Position numbers and translations under genes: made by a program. Below are positions 23,772 through 32,789 of a stretch of 33,724 nt of DNA, piece after piece (within the stretch, counting starts at the first letter, position 1; every line of letters begins with the position of its first letter). This DNA is from Chthoniobacteraceae bacterium (lineage in GTDB: Bacteria; Verrucomicrobiota; Verrucomicrobiia; Chthoniobacterales; Chthoniobacteraceae). The notes under the pieces were generated by a model that was given only the letters and a program-made list of their open reading frames with translations, ran no database searches and had not been told where the DNA came from. The DNA is taken from positions 1 to 33,724 of the forward strand of contig CANJZW010000050.1 in assembly GCA_947479475.1 (NCBI GenBank), given 5' to 3'.

Positions 23772-24647
23772 ATGAGCGTCTCCACGATCAATGCCACGAC
23801 AGGCTCGATGGCTGCGGCAGCCGCAGTCCTCCAGGCGCAGGCGGTGCAATATTCGAATCATTTTGCAACGCTTCAGAACGCAGTGAGTTCAGGAAATCTT
23901 GGGGAAGCACGGCAGGCGTTGTCAGTGTTCCAGCGGGATTCCGCCGTGGCGTCACTGAACGGTTATGATCCATTGAATCAGACTGCAGCTCTGCGGCAGA
24001 ATTTTTCTGCGCTTAAAAAAGCGTTGACGATGGGAGACATCCGCACGGCGCAGTCCTCGTTGTCGACGCTGAAAAAAGAACTGACGTTGTCTGAAAAGCA
24101 GGTGGGTTCAACGGACGGGGCTTCGGCCGATCTGCAGACTTTGGATACCGCGATTCAGCAAGGGAATCTACCTTTCGCGAAAAAAGCGCTGTCGTCTTTT
24201 TCGAAAGACGCGGCGTTGAATTCTACAAATAATTCTGCGGGAGGGGCTAATGGAAGCAATGGTGCGGCTCCCTTGAACTCCGGCAGCAAAGTGATTCAAG
24301 ATATCCGTTCGCTTCAGGTCGCAATCTCTTCGGGGGATCAGCAAAAGACCAGCACCACCTACATCAAGGTAAGGCCGGAACTCGCCTCTTTTGCGCAAGG
24401 CCCGTTGGTGTTTCCGACCTCTGAGGCTGCGGTCACCAGGCTCTCCGTCAACACTTCCACCCAAGCCGTTCTGCAGAGCATGGCAGCCGTCGTTTTTAAC
24501 GGACTGTCCGACAAGTCCGATGGCACCTCTTTCGCGCCGACTCCAGAGCTTCTTCTCGGGAGCAAGGGAATTACAATCCCTCCGGGCGCGGATCTTCCGA
24601 TCTCCCGGACCCCGTTCATCTTGAAGGGGCTTTCCCTCAAAAGGTAA
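23772..24647 (+). CDS. Unrecognised protein with four degenerate helical repeats
   Basis: A 291-residue protein without a signal peptide. Four related segments of about 28 residues occur at 31-59, 78-104, 121-149 and 178-204, with the consensus Lxx-A-(V/L/I)-xx-G-(N/D)-xxxAxxxLSxFxK-(D/E): for example LQNAVSSGNLGEARQALS and LDTAIQQGNLPFAKKALS. They are separated by Gly/Ser/Asn-rich linkers of 15-30 residues and look like helix-turn-helix units similar to TPR-like repeats. The fourth is degenerate. The C-terminal 90 residues are different (PLVFPTSEAAVTRLS, PPGADLPISRTPFILKG). I do not recognise a family; similar repeats occur in scattered uncharacterised bacterial proteins. It stands alone between divergent and convergent neighbours. 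Confidence 0.75.
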   Translation: MSVSTINATTGSMAAAAAVLQAQAVQYSNHFATLQNAVSSGNLGEARQALSVFQRDSAVASLNGYDPLNQTAALRQNFSALKKALTMGDIRTAQSSLSTLKKELTLSEKQVGSTDGASADLQTLDTAIQQGNLPFAKKALSSFSKDAALNSTNNSAGGANGSNGAAPLNSGSKVIQDIRSLQVAISSGDQQKTSTTYIKVRPELASFAQGPLVFPTSEAAVTRLSVNTSTQAVLQSMAAVVFNGLSDKSDGTSFAPTPELLLGSKGITIPPGADLPISRTPFILKGLSLKR

Positions 24648-24681
24648 CGGAAATCCGGGACGAGTTTGAACAGTCGCGGGC

Positions 24682-26073
24682 CTACGCAAGTTTCTTTGCG
24701 ACTGCGCTAAAGCATTCGAGCATCACGGCCAAATACTGGCGCGCTTCCTCAAGGGGCATGACGAGCGGGGGGCTGACTCTGATCACCTTGCCAGCCAGTG
24801 GTCCGAGAAGATGCACGGCTTCGCCTTTGGAGTTCCCCAGGTAACAGGCTTCGACGCACGCACGTGCGACCGCATCGGCTGGAGTGGAACCCACTGCGGC
24901 ACATTCGAGTCCCCAGACCACGCCTTCGCCCCGCACATGAGCGACCGCGCCGGAATCCTTAAGCTGAAGCAACCCTTCCTCGAGAACTTGCGAAAGCTTC
25001 TTGGCATGGCCGATCACATCGTGTTCGGCGTATTCATCAAGGGTCGCGAGCACGGCGGCGCTCGCGAGGGGATTGGCACTCCACGTGTCGGAGGCTTCTC
25101 CGTAATGCATTTTCGAAAACACCTCAGTGCGCCCCACCACGGCACTCACCGCCACTCCGTTTCCAAGCCCCTTGCCAAGCACCACAAGGTCCGGTTCCAC
25201 ACCGTATTCGGAAAAAGCGAACAGAGAACCCGTGCGTCCAAAGTTCGCCTGCACTTCGTCCAAAATAAAGAGGATGTCGTGCCGACGGCAGAAACGTTCG
25301 AGCAGTTGGATGTATTCTTTTTGGGGGTGAAAGGAGCCCCCGCCGCCCAGATAGGGCTCGGTGATGAGACAGCAAATTCTCGATCCCAGTTCCCGCCAGA
25401 GTTGCTCTAGCTCAGCCTCGTAAGGTGCCAAATCCAGAGGTTCGCGGCGACGTTCCACGCTGATACACTCCTCGCGGGGGAAGGCAATAAAGCGGACCCT
25501 GTGGTCGCGCTCCTTGTCGTTTTCGCTGCCTGTGACGGCATTTGAAAGTCCCTTCTTTCCGTGGAAGCCATGCCGTGTGCTTAGGATGACGTCCTGGCCC
25601 TGCCTTCTGTCCATCGCGGCCCAAAGCGCCTTCTGAATTGCCTCGCTCCCGCTCGCCGCCCAAAGCACCTGCTCGCAGCGAGCCCCACCCGGTTGCGCCT
25701 GGAGTAGTTGCACCAGCCGCTCGCAGCAAACGGTCTCAATTTCAGTGATCGCGTTGTAGGCGTTGAGGCTCACGGACTCAAAAAAATCGCCTGCTCCGTT
25801 CACCTTTTCCAGTCCCATGTAGGCGAGGACACGCTGCCACCAGCGGGTCGGATTGTGCCCGAGATTCATCACCAACACGCCGCTGGTAAAGTCCGCCAGT
25901 TTGCGACCCTCCGGCGTCCAGTGGTAAGAGCCGGCGCTTTTCCCCAGCACGGCGCTGCTAGGTGTAAATGTCCTTATAGAATGGGGTTCCACCACCAGGA
26001 GGCGGCGGCGGATTTCGTTCGAAAGCGGTTCGCCGGCGTGTTGGACGGGATGGATTTTGGAATGCGTGGACAT
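24682..26073 (-). CDS. Class III PLP-dependent aminotransferase
   Basis: A 463-residue aminotransferase of the ornithine/acetylornithine/omega-amino-acid group. Features include WTPEGRKLADFTSGVLVMNLGHN at 52-74, a phosphate-binding WAASGSEAIQKAL (138-150), STRHGFHGKKGLS (165-177), ITEPYLGGGGSFHP, the PLP-ring Asp in FILDEVQANFGRTG (269-282) and Schiff-base Lys301 in VVLGKGLGNGV. It transfers an amino group between an amine or amino sugar and a keto acid, with pyridoxal phosphate. It lies 79 bp downstream of the Gfo/Idh/MocA dehydrogenase on the same strand and is probably under the same GntR control. Dehydrogenase plus aminotransferase suggests oxidation of a hydroxyl followed by transamination, or the reverse catabolic order; the substrate is unknown. 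Confidence 0.87.
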   Translation of the reverse strand: MSTHSKIHPVQHAGEPLSNEIRRRLLVVEPHSIRTFTPSSAVLGKSAGSYHWTPEGRKLADFTSGVLVMNLGHNPTRWWQRVLAYMGLEKVNGAGDFFESVSLNAYNAITEIETVCCERLVQLLQAQPGGARCEQVLWAASGSEAIQKALWAAMDRRQGQDVILSTRHGFHGKKGLSNAVTGSENDKERDHRVRFIAFPREECISVERRREPLDLAPYEAELEQLWRELGSRICCLITEPYLGGGGSFHPQKEYIQLLERFCRRHDILFILDEVQANFGRTGSLFAFSEYGVEPDLVVLGKGLGNGVAVSAVVGRTEVFSKMHYGEASDTWSANPLASAAVLATLDEYAEHDVIGHAKKLSQVLEEGLLQLKDSGAVAHVRGEGVVWGLECAAVGSTPADAVARACVEACYLGNSKGEAVHLLGPLAGKVIRVSPPLVMPLEEARQYLAVMLECFSAVAKKLA

Positions 26074-26152
26074 GGGGCGATGGGCGGTTTGAATTAAAAA
26101 AGAAGGACAAAATAAAGCGGAGGGACAAGCCGGAAGGGCTCAAGAAAGCGGC

Positions 26153-27457
26153 TCAGCGAGCCCCTTGTTCAGCACAAACTTTTCCGGAGTAGAGGACTTC
26201 GGGCTGGCTGCTGCCCGGGGTGAGCAGCACCAAGCCGCCCAGCGCGTGGTCGACTTCCACAACGCAGTTGGGAGAGCCGGCGGCGTGCCTGGAAAGGATG
26301 GCCTCCATCGCCTGCACTGCCGCCACGGTTTGACGGTCGGCCGAGATGTCGTTGTAGGCAAGCTGGCGGGCGGTGTGAAGTCGTCCCGGGCGTTCGGCGG
26401 GTGGGCCGCCATGCTCGACGTGCGCCACTTCGCGCACAAAGCGCTCCAATACTTCAATCCCGTAACCGCGCTGGGATCGTTCGCCCCAGGGCTCCAGAAA
26501 GGATCCGTTGTAGTGGTTGTTGATGTTTATTTTGCGCGTGAACGGAGTGCGCCCCTCCACCGTGCATTCAATACCACGCTTGCGGCTGTGGGCGTTCCAG
26601 ACTCCGTTGTCGAAGCGGAACTGAACTTCCTGATCCACGTAGCCGGGAAAGTTGTCGGGAGTCACCCAGCTGGTGTGGATGTCGAAGGCCGCTTCGCGCC
26701 CGTCGGCGTACCCGTACACGAGGCGCAGTTGGGTGGAATCCCAGGTTGGACCGTCAGCAGTGCCGACGATGCCGCGCTGGCCTGTACAGCTCACGCTTTT
26801 GAGCCGCCCGCCAAAAGTGAAGTCGATCAGCTTGATGTAATGCACTGCCACGTAGGTGCCCGGGTTGCGGCCCGTGATCCACTCGGCAAACTGCCCGCCG
26901 CTGATGCTTTTGGGCTCCAGCAAGGTGCAATAACCCGTGTTGACGTGCTGGAGTTCGCCGTCAGCCACCAGGGTGCGCAGCTTTTTATGATCTGGATCAA
27001 GCAGCTTGTGGTAAACCACTTTTGCCAATACCCCGTGTTCGAGGGACGCCTTGTCCAGGCTGTCTAGTTCCCCCAGTGTGAGCACCGAAGGCTTCTCAAT
27101 AAGCACGTGTTTTCCCGCCTTCAAGGAGCGGATCGCCGCTTCAAAGTGGCGATCGTCCGGGGAGGCTACACACACAAAATCCACTTCTGACTCCAGCAGC
27201 CGCCCGATCGCATCCGGCCCGCTGAAGCTTACAAAAGGCGCTATTTTTGAACCAGCATCCTTCCGGTAAGCCTCCGCGCGGGAGCCCGTGCGCGAGGCCA
27301 CGGCGAGCAGGGGAACCTGCAGCAAGCCGAAGGCAGGGTCGTAGACGCCCCGGGCATGGGCCTGTTCAAAAAAGGGGCGGTAGGTTTCCTCGAAAATCAT
27401 TCCGAGGCCGACCATGCCTGCGCGAAGCTGATGGACTGCTGTGTTAGGATCTGGCAT
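26153..27457 (-). CDS. Gfo/Idh/MocA-family NAD(P)-dependent oxidoreductase
   Basis: A 434-residue protein. The N-terminal Rossmann fold has a GMVGLGMIFEE nucleotide-binding turn (14-24), VDFVCVASPDDRH (92-104) and the family's catalytic-lysine motif HVLIEKPSVLT (117-127, Lys122). The C-terminal alpha/beta domain includes VHYIKLIDFTFGGR. These enzymes oxidise sugar, amino-sugar or inositol hydroxyls. It has an unusually long spacer after the first strand. The start codon ATG (27455-27457 on the plus strand) directly abuts a palindrome GTGAATTCAC, so repressor binding could block initiation. It is the first gene of a pair with an aminotransferase and is divergent from a GntR regulator. Confidence 0.88.
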   Translation of the reverse strand: MPDPNTAVHQLRAGMVGLGMIFEETYRPFFEQAHARGVYDPAFGLLQVPLLAVASRTGSRAEAYRKDAGSKIAPFVSFSGPDAIGRLLESEVDFVCVASPDDRHFEAAIRSLKAGKHVLIEKPSVLTLGELDSLDKASLEHGVLAKVVYHKLLDPDHKKLRTLVADGELQHVNTGYCTLLEPKSISGGQFAEWITGRNPGTYVAVHYIKLIDFTFGGRLKSVSCTGQRGIVGTADGPTWDSTQLRLVYGYADGREAAFDIHTSWVTPDNFPGYVDQEVQFRFDNGVWNAHSRKRGIECTVEGRTPFTRKININNHYNGSFLEPWGERSQRGYGIEVLERFVREVAHVEHGGPPAERPGRLHTARQLAYNDISADRQTVAAVQAMEAILSRHAAGSPNCVVEVDHALGGLVLLTPGSSQPEVLYSGKVCAEQGAR

Positions 27458-27467
27458 GTGAATTCAC
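27458..27467. promoter_or_regulatory. Putative operator 1 (palindrome at dehydrogenase start)
   Basis: GTGAATTCAC is a perfect 10-base palindrome that begins at the base next to the dehydrogenase start codon and is followed by CTTTTT-type flanks. A near-identical site lies 86 bp away beside the regulator gene. GntR-family regulators typically bind short palindromes like this. This is inference from position and symmetry. Confidence 0.6.
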
Positions 27468-27543
27468 TTTTTTGAAGGCCGGCGTGTCTCTTTGCTTTCA
27501 AAAGGCGCATGGGGCCGCTATTTTTCGAAGTGCGCCGGTCTAA

Positions 27544-27553
27544 GTGAATCCAC
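27544..27553. promoter_or_regulatory. Putative operator 2 (palindrome before the GntR gene)
   Basis: GTGAATCCAC sits inside AAGTG-AATC-CACTT (27542-27555), a five-base inverted repeat with a four-base spacer, 17 bases upstream of the proposed regulator start. It matches operator 1 at nine of ten positions and both share an adjacent run of T. It would allow autoregulation of the regulator gene. Confidence 0.6.
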
Positions 27554-27570
27554 TTTTGGCGTCCCCACCG

Positions 27571-28242
27571 ATGTCCGTCAAGAACTCTCCGCAAAAATCC
27601 CAGCCCGAGCCCACCCGCGTGGACGCGGTCTACGAGCAGATTCTCCTACAGATCGTCAATGGAACCCTCACGGGCGGCGGGGAAATCAAAAGCACCCAAC
27701 TGGCGCGTCAGTTCGGGTTGAGTCGCACGCCGGTGGTGCAGGCGCTGCAGCGCCTGGCGGCGGATGGGCTTGTGACTCTCGAAGTGAACAAACGCGCGGT
27801 GGTGCGCCCCGGGGCTGAGAACTGGCTGGTGGAACTGCACGAACTGCGCGAATGGCTGGAGCCGCCGGCGGCGGCGAGGGCGGCCTTGCACATGACCGAG
27901 AGGGACCTAGAACGGCTTCGCGGATACGCGGCAGCGGCGCTGCCTCATTCCCATCCGGAATGGACGCAGTCTGCCCAGCAGTTTGATTTCGCTCTTCACC
28001 TCACCATTGCCGACCGCTCCGGTAATTTTGCGCTGCGTGAGACGATTCGGAAAATCTGGGCCTTCAAACGGATTTCGTATTTGGCCGCGCCTGAGAAGGC
28101 GGAAACGCTGGAGCGCGGATATGGTGAGCATCTTGCTCTGCTGGAGGCGCTTGAAAAGAGAGACGGAGAGACGGCGCGGGCGGCAATGCTGTTCCATCTG
28201 CGTTCGGCTGGAACGTTGCGGCAGAGTCGGACCATTGTTTGA
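27571..28242 (+). CDS. GntR-family transcriptional regulator with FCD domain
   Basis: A 223-residue regulator. A winged helix-turn-helix lies at about 15-80 (VDAVYEQILLQIVNGTLTGG, then STQLARQFGLSRTPVVQALQ and RLAADGLVTLEVNKRAVV). The C-terminal FCD domain (about 85-210) has helices with FDFALHLTIADRSGN (His143), YGEHLALLEALEKRDGETA (His187) and MLFHLRSAG (His209), typical metal- and ligand-binding positions. FCD regulators usually respond to a sugar acid or organic acid and repress catabolic genes. ATG 27571 is preferred over GTG 27544, which lies inside the palindrome. It is divergent from the dehydrogenase/aminotransferase pair, and two palindromes lie in the shared region. Confidence 0.88.
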   Translation: MSVKNSPQKSQPEPTRVDAVYEQILLQIVNGTLTGGGEIKSTQLARQFGLSRTPVVQALQRLAADGLVTLEVNKRAVVRPGAENWLVELHELREWLEPPAAARAALHMTERDLERLRGYAAAALPHSHPEWTQSAQQFDFALHLTIADRSGNFALRETIRKIWAFKRISYLAAPEKAETLERGYGEHLALLEALEKRDGETARAAMLFHLRSAGTLRQSRTIV

Positions 28243-28419
28243 GTGGGTCAGCATTTTTGCGAAAAAATTTCAATGAGAGAGCATCATTCAATTCAGAAGC
28301 TGTCCGGAGGGTTGGTGTCTACCTGTCCGAGGTGTGAGTGCATTGGCCACGGCGCCCTAAAAAAGGTTCAAAGGTTGCGCCGGGTTGGCAGTCGTCTTTA
28401 AGAATCCAATTTTCGAGCA

Positions 28420-31191
28420 ATGCACCCCCGCATCCCTCACCTCCCCTTTTGGTTGCTGTTCCTGGCTGGTTTTTTCTTTGGAATGGCTCCTGGTTACGCG
28501 GGGGTGGATTATCTCAAAAATGTGAAGCCACTTCTGCAGGAGCGTTGTTATTCCTGCCACGGGGGACTCAAACAAAAGGGAGGCCTGCGATTGGACACCG
28601 CGGTTCTTCTGCGTAAGGGTGGGGAGTCCGGAGATGCGCTTTCAAAGGACAAGGCAGGCAAAGTGCGGCTCTTGGAGCGGGTGAGTTCCACGGATCCCGA
28701 GGAGCACATGCCACCCAAACATGAGGGAGAGAGGTTTACGGCGGCGCAGATTCAAATTTTGCGCGAGTGGATCGAGGCTGGAGCTTCTGCACCGGTTGAG
28801 GAAAAAGCGGAGTCCGATCCTCGCGAGCACTGGGCCTTTCGGGCGAGAGTGCGCCCGGCGATACCTGCGGCGGTCTTGGGAGGGTGGGGGAGGAATGCAG
28901 TGGATGCCTTTGTCGGGCAGGGGTATGTGGCAGGTGGGGTGGGCCCGGTAGGGGAGGCGCCGCCCGAGGTGTTGTTGCGCAGGCTTTATTTGGATCTGGT
29001 GGGCGTGCCTCCAACACTAAAGGAAATGACTGCAGTGGAGGGGATTCCAGTCGCGGAATGGTATGAAGCCACCGTGGAAAGCCTTCTCGCCGATCCGCGC
29101 CACGGCCAACGCTGGGGCCGGCACTGGATGGATATTTGGCGCTACAGCGACTGGTGGGGGCTTGGCGCGCAGCTGCGCAACAGCCAGAAACATATCTGGC
29201 ACTGGCGGGATTGGATTATTGAATCCATCAACGCCGACACGCCCTACGACGAAATGGTGCGCTTGATGCTGGCTGCCGATGAGATCGCCCCCAGCGATCC
29301 CCAAAAGTTGCGCGCTACGGGGTTTCTTGCGCGAAACTGGTTTCTCTTCAATCGCAACAGCTGGCTGGAGGAAACCGTGGAGCACGTGGGAAAGGGCTTT
29401 CTCGGGCTGACCTTTAACTGCGCAAAGTGCCACGATCATAAGTACGACCCCATTTCCCAAACAGATTTTTATAAGATGCGGGCCTTCTTCGAACCCTACC
29501 ACGTGCGAATGGACGTCGTCCCAGGGGAGGGCAACCTTGAACGCGACGGCATCCCCCGCGCCTACGACGGCGCGCCCGAAGTCGCCACCTTCCGCTTCGT
29601 GAGGGGCGAGGAAAGCAATGCGGACAAGTCGGTTCGGATCCTGCCCGGAGTTCCCGCCATTTTGTCTTTTGGAACGCTTGCCATTCATCCCGTTTCCTTG
29701 CCTGTCCTCGCCTCCCAACCGGAACGCCAGCCCTGGGTATTGGACGCTCATCTTGCCGGCGCGAAAAAGGCGATGGAGGCGGCCGGGGTGCTCCTGGAAA
29801 AGCAGAGCGAAAAACTGGCCGCGGCAGAAAAGAAGGCGTCCGAGGCGAAGGCCCTGCCAGTCAATGCGGTGATTCCAGAGGCCTCCAGCGCGGGGGCGAG
29901 CAAGGCCCCGGCCGTGTCCCCAGAGAAGGTCCTGCCGGAGGCGCGTGCCGAGTGGAAGGTTGCAGAGTTGGCCGCGGCCCTTGCCAGAGCCGAACTAGGC
30001 AGCATCGAGGCTCGAGCGGTGGCGATGCGAGCCCGCTGGGACGGGCTTCCAAACGAACCCGAGCTCAAAGGCTTGGCGATTCGCGCCGAAAGGGAGGCTG
30101 CCGTTGCACGGACGCGCCATGCTGCGGCCGATGTGGCTTTGCTCCAAATTCGGGCGGCTCCCGAAAAGAAGGCGGCCATTGCAACGCAAGCGAAGACGGC
30201 GGAAGACGCTTTGGCAAAAGCCCTGGCCGCAAATGCGGCGCCCGTCCAACCTGCGGACGTGTACACCAGCCTTTACGGTGCAAAGTGGACACCCACCCGT
30301 TTTTTATCTTCCGCAAAGGATGACCCGGATGTCCCCTTTCCAAGCCTCAGTACGGGGCGTCGCAAGGCCCTGGCCGAATGGATCACCGACCCGAGGCACC
30401 CGCTGACTGCGCGTGTGGCGGCCAATCATTTGTGGGCGCGCCACATGGGAATACCCCTTGCGGTTAACACTTTTGAATTCGGCCGCAAGGGCGCGGCGCC
30501 AACGCAACCCGAATTGCTGGATTGGCTCGCTTCCGAACTGGTGGAAAGCGGCTGGAGCATGAAGCACCTGCACCGGCTCATTGTGAATTCTGCTGCCTAT
30601 CGGATGTCTTCCTCTCTTGCTGGCGCCGAGGCGGCCGTAGCGCGGGATCCTGACAACGCACGTTTGTGGAGGCGCACCCCGCTGCGCCTGGAGGCGGAAG
30701 CCGTGCGCGACTCCATTCTTTCTTTGGCGGGTGAACTCGATCTTTCCCATGGAGGCGCCTCCATTCCCGCCGCAGCTCAGGCTGAATCAAAACGTCGCAG
30801 CCTCTACTTCTACCACTCCAACAATGAGCGGAACCTTTTTCTGACCACCTTCGACGAGGCCGCCGTAAAAGAATGTTATCGCCGCGACGAAAGTATCGTC
30901 CCTCAGCAGGCTCTGGCGCTGACCAACAGCAGGCTCGTTCATGATGCGGCCCTCCGGATCGCGGGCCTTCTTTTCAAGACTGGCGCGACAGGGGAAGAGG
31001 CGTTTATCCGGAGCGCCTACTCCTATGTTTTGGGAATTAAGGCGAGCGGGGCAGAGATTGTCGCCTGCTCCCGCGCCATGGAGGCCTGGCGCCGCGCCGC
31101 GCTCCCCGCCGAAAAAGACGCGCACGCAATGGCCCGTGTGAACCTTGTTTGGGCGCTCCTCAACCACAACGATTTCGTCACGCTCCGGTAA
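28420..31191 (+). CDS. Planctomycete-type cytochrome c protein (PSCyt1, DUF1549, DUF1553)
   Basis: A 923-residue exported protein. An N-terminal signal sequence (about 8-27) is followed by a haem-binding PSCyt1 domain with CYSCHGGLKQKGGLRLD (Cys43-His47) and HMPPKHEGERFTAAQI. The DUF1549 (PSCyt2) domain (about 155-370) includes LLRRLYLDLVGVPPT, RHGQRWGRHWMDIWRYSD, and a second CxxCH at 334-338 (CAKCHDHKYDPISQTDFYK). An Ala/Lys/Glu-rich helical, probably coiled-coil section spans about 440-620, and a DUF1553 (PSD1) domain follows with RRKALAEWITDPRHPLTARV, LDWLASELVESGWSMKHLHR and VPQQALALTNSRLV. It is partnered with the DUF1501 gene 18 bp downstream. The precise reaction is unknown, though an extracytoplasmic redox role is likely. 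Confidence 0.93.
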   Translation: MHPRIPHLPFWLLFLAGFFFGMAPGYAGVDYLKNVKPLLQERCYSCHGGLKQKGGLRLDTAVLLRKGGESGDALSKDKAGKVRLLERVSSTDPEEHMPPKHEGERFTAAQIQILREWIEAGASAPVEEKAESDPREHWAFRARVRPAIPAAVLGGWGRNAVDAFVGQGYVAGGVGPVGEAPPEVLLRRLYLDLVGVPPTLKEMTAVEGIPVAEWYEATVESLLADPRHGQRWGRHWMDIWRYSDWWGLGAQLRNSQKHIWHWRDWIIESINADTPYDEMVRLMLAADEIAPSDPQKLRATGFLARNWFLFNRNSWLEETVEHVGKGFLGLTFNCAKCHDHKYDPISQTDFYKMRAFFEPYHVRMDVVPGEGNLERDGIPRAYDGAPEVATFRFVRGEESNADKSVRILPGVPAILSFGTLAIHPVSLPVLASQPERQPWVLDAHLAGAKKAMEAAGVLLEKQSEKLAAAEKKASEAKALPVNAVIPEASSAGASKAPAVSPEKVLPEARAEWKVAELAAALARAELGSIEARAVAMRARWDGLPNEPELKGLAIRAEREAAVARTRHAAADVALLQIRAAPEKKAAIATQAKTAEDALAKALAANAAPVQPADVYTSLYGAKWTPTRFLSSAKDDPDVPFPSLSTGRRKALAEWITDPRHPLTARVAANHLWARHMGIPLAVNTFEFGRKGAAPTQPELLDWLASELVESGWSMKHLHRLIVNSAAYRMSSSLAGAEAAVARDPDNARLWRRTPLRLEAEAVRDSILSLAGELDLSHGGASIPAAAQAESKRRSLYFYHSNNERNLFLTTFDEAAVKECYRRDESIVPQQALALTNSRLVHDAALRIAGLLFKTGATGEEAFIRSAYSYVLGIKASGAEIVACSRAMEAWRRAALPAEKDAHAMARVNLVWALLNHNDFVTLR

Positions 31192-31209
31192 CCAAGCCTG
31201 CCATCCCTC

Positions 31210-32673
31210 ATGAATTTTTCACGCCCAGCCCTGCCTTCCAAACCCGCTCTCTCGCGGCGTGCCTTTCTTTCGGACCTTGGGATGGGCTTCACCGGTCTGG
31301 CGTTGGGTGCCATGCTCGAACGCGAGAGCCGCGCCAGTTCAGCCCTCTGGACCCCGCCCACCGGCCTGCCCCATTTCCCGCCCAAGGCCAGGAGCGTGAT
31401 CTGGCTTTTTATGAACGGGGGGGTAAGCCACATGGAAAGCTTTGATCCAAAGCCAATGCTTTCTAAATATGGAGGCAAAAGCATTTCCGAGACGCCCTTC
31501 GCTGATGTGCAGGATCCCAAGAAACTCGCTTTGGAGCGGCTGGTGGTTCCCGATGGAAATGGCAACCAGCGCAACAAGATATTCCCACTGCAGGTCGGGT
31601 TTCAAAAACACGGACAAAGCGGGATTGAGGTCAGTGACTGGTTTCCAAACATCGCTCGCAACGTGGACAAGCTGGCCGTCGTCCGCTCGATGTACACAAC
31701 CGACAGCAACCACGGCGCGCAGACCCAGTTTCACTCGGGCCGCCACATGGTGGACGGCTCCTTTCCGACCTTGGGAGCCTGGGTGCACTACGGGCTGGGT
31801 TCGCTCAACGACAATTTACCCCAGTTCATTTCCATCGGTACCCGGGAGTATTGGAACAACAAGGACGGCCATTATTTGGGGCCGGCACACGATGCGGTTC
31901 CCCTGCGTATCGATCCTTCAAACCCTCTCGATTTCGGCAAACCGGAGCGGCCATTTTCCCCAGCGGCCCAGGGGATTGGGCTCGACCTGGTGCGCGAACT
32001 CAACACCCTGCGCGGAGTGGAATACCCGGCGGATCCAATGATGTCGGCGCGCATCGCCTCCTACGAGTTGGCCTTCCGGATGCAGCGTTCGATGCCTGAG
32101 GCGCTGGATTTCTCAAAGGAAAGTGCCGAAACCAAAGCGCTCTACGGAATCGACCAGCCGCACTGCCGCGACTTCGGTTCCCAAATGCTCGCCGCGCGAC
32201 GGTTGGTGGAGCGGGGGGTGCGGTTCATTCAAATTCAGCACGGGGGCGGCGGTGCGGGCGCCTGGGACGCCCACGGCGGACTCAAGGCCAACCACTCCAA
32301 ACTGGCGCTTCAAGTTGACCAACCCATTGGTGCACTCCTCGCCGACTTGGAGCGGCGCGGAATGCTTGAGGAAACTTTGGTGGTGTTTGCCACCGAATTC
32401 GGGCGCACCCCCGGCACGCAGGGGGCGGATGGCAGAGACCACCACATTTTCGGGTTCAGCGTCTGGATGGCTGGGGGCGGGATCAAGGGCGGCGTGGTCC
32501 ATGGTGCCACTGACGAACTGGGCTTTCACGCCGTGGAAAACCGGCACTACGTTACCGACGTGCACGCCACCATCCTTCAGCAGCTTGGACTGGACTCACG
32601 CAAACTGGAAATTCCCGGCCGCAAAAGACTAGAGATCGACCACGGCAAACCGATTCCGGAGATCATCGCATGA
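31210..32673 (+). CDS. Tat-exported DUF1501 protein
   Basis: A 487-residue protein with a twin-arginine leader ([20 protein letters not shown], Arg16-Arg17) and an alkaline-phosphatase-superfamily-like DUF1501 fold: [20 protein letters not shown] at 62-81, [34 protein letters not shown], and [19 protein letters not shown], which contain the conserved metal-binding-type His/Asp residues. It ends [17 protein letters not shown]1501 proteins are nearly always beside PSCyt/DUF1549/DUF1553 proteins, as here. Tat export implies that it folds in the cytoplasm. The reaction is unknown. Downstream 32674-32789 shows no gene or clear terminator. Confidence 0.93.
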   Translation: MNFSRPALPSKPALSRRAFLSDLGMGFTGLALGAMLERESRASSALWTPPTGLPHFPPKARSVIWLFMNGGVSHMESFDPKPMLSKYGGKSISETPFADVQDPKKLALERLVVPDGNGNQRNKIFPLQVGFQKHGQSGIEVSDWFPNIARNVDKLAVVRSMYTTDSNHGAQTQFHSGRHMVDGSFPTLGAWVHYGLGSLNDNLPQFISIGTREYWNNKDGHYLGPAHDAVPLRIDPSNPLDFGKPERPFSPAAQGIGLDLVRELNTLRGVEYPADPMMSARIASYELAFRMQRSMPEALDFSKESAETKALYGIDQPHCRDFGSQMLAARRLVERGVRFIQIQHGGGGAGAWDAHGGLKANHSKLALQVDQPIGALLADLERRGMLEETLVVFATEFGRTPGTQGADGRDHHIFGFSVWMAGGGIKGGVVHGATDELGFHAVENRHYVTDVHATILQQLGLDSRKLEIPGRKRLEIDHGKPIPEIIA

Positions 32674-32789
32674 AAAAGTGGGACGGTTCCGCGATGGCAG
32701 CTTTACCGACTGCCTCAAGGCGCGACGGTCTCACCTCAGCCGCGTGAAAGGCCGAACTCCGCGCGTAGCGCGAGCGTGGCGCTTCATGT

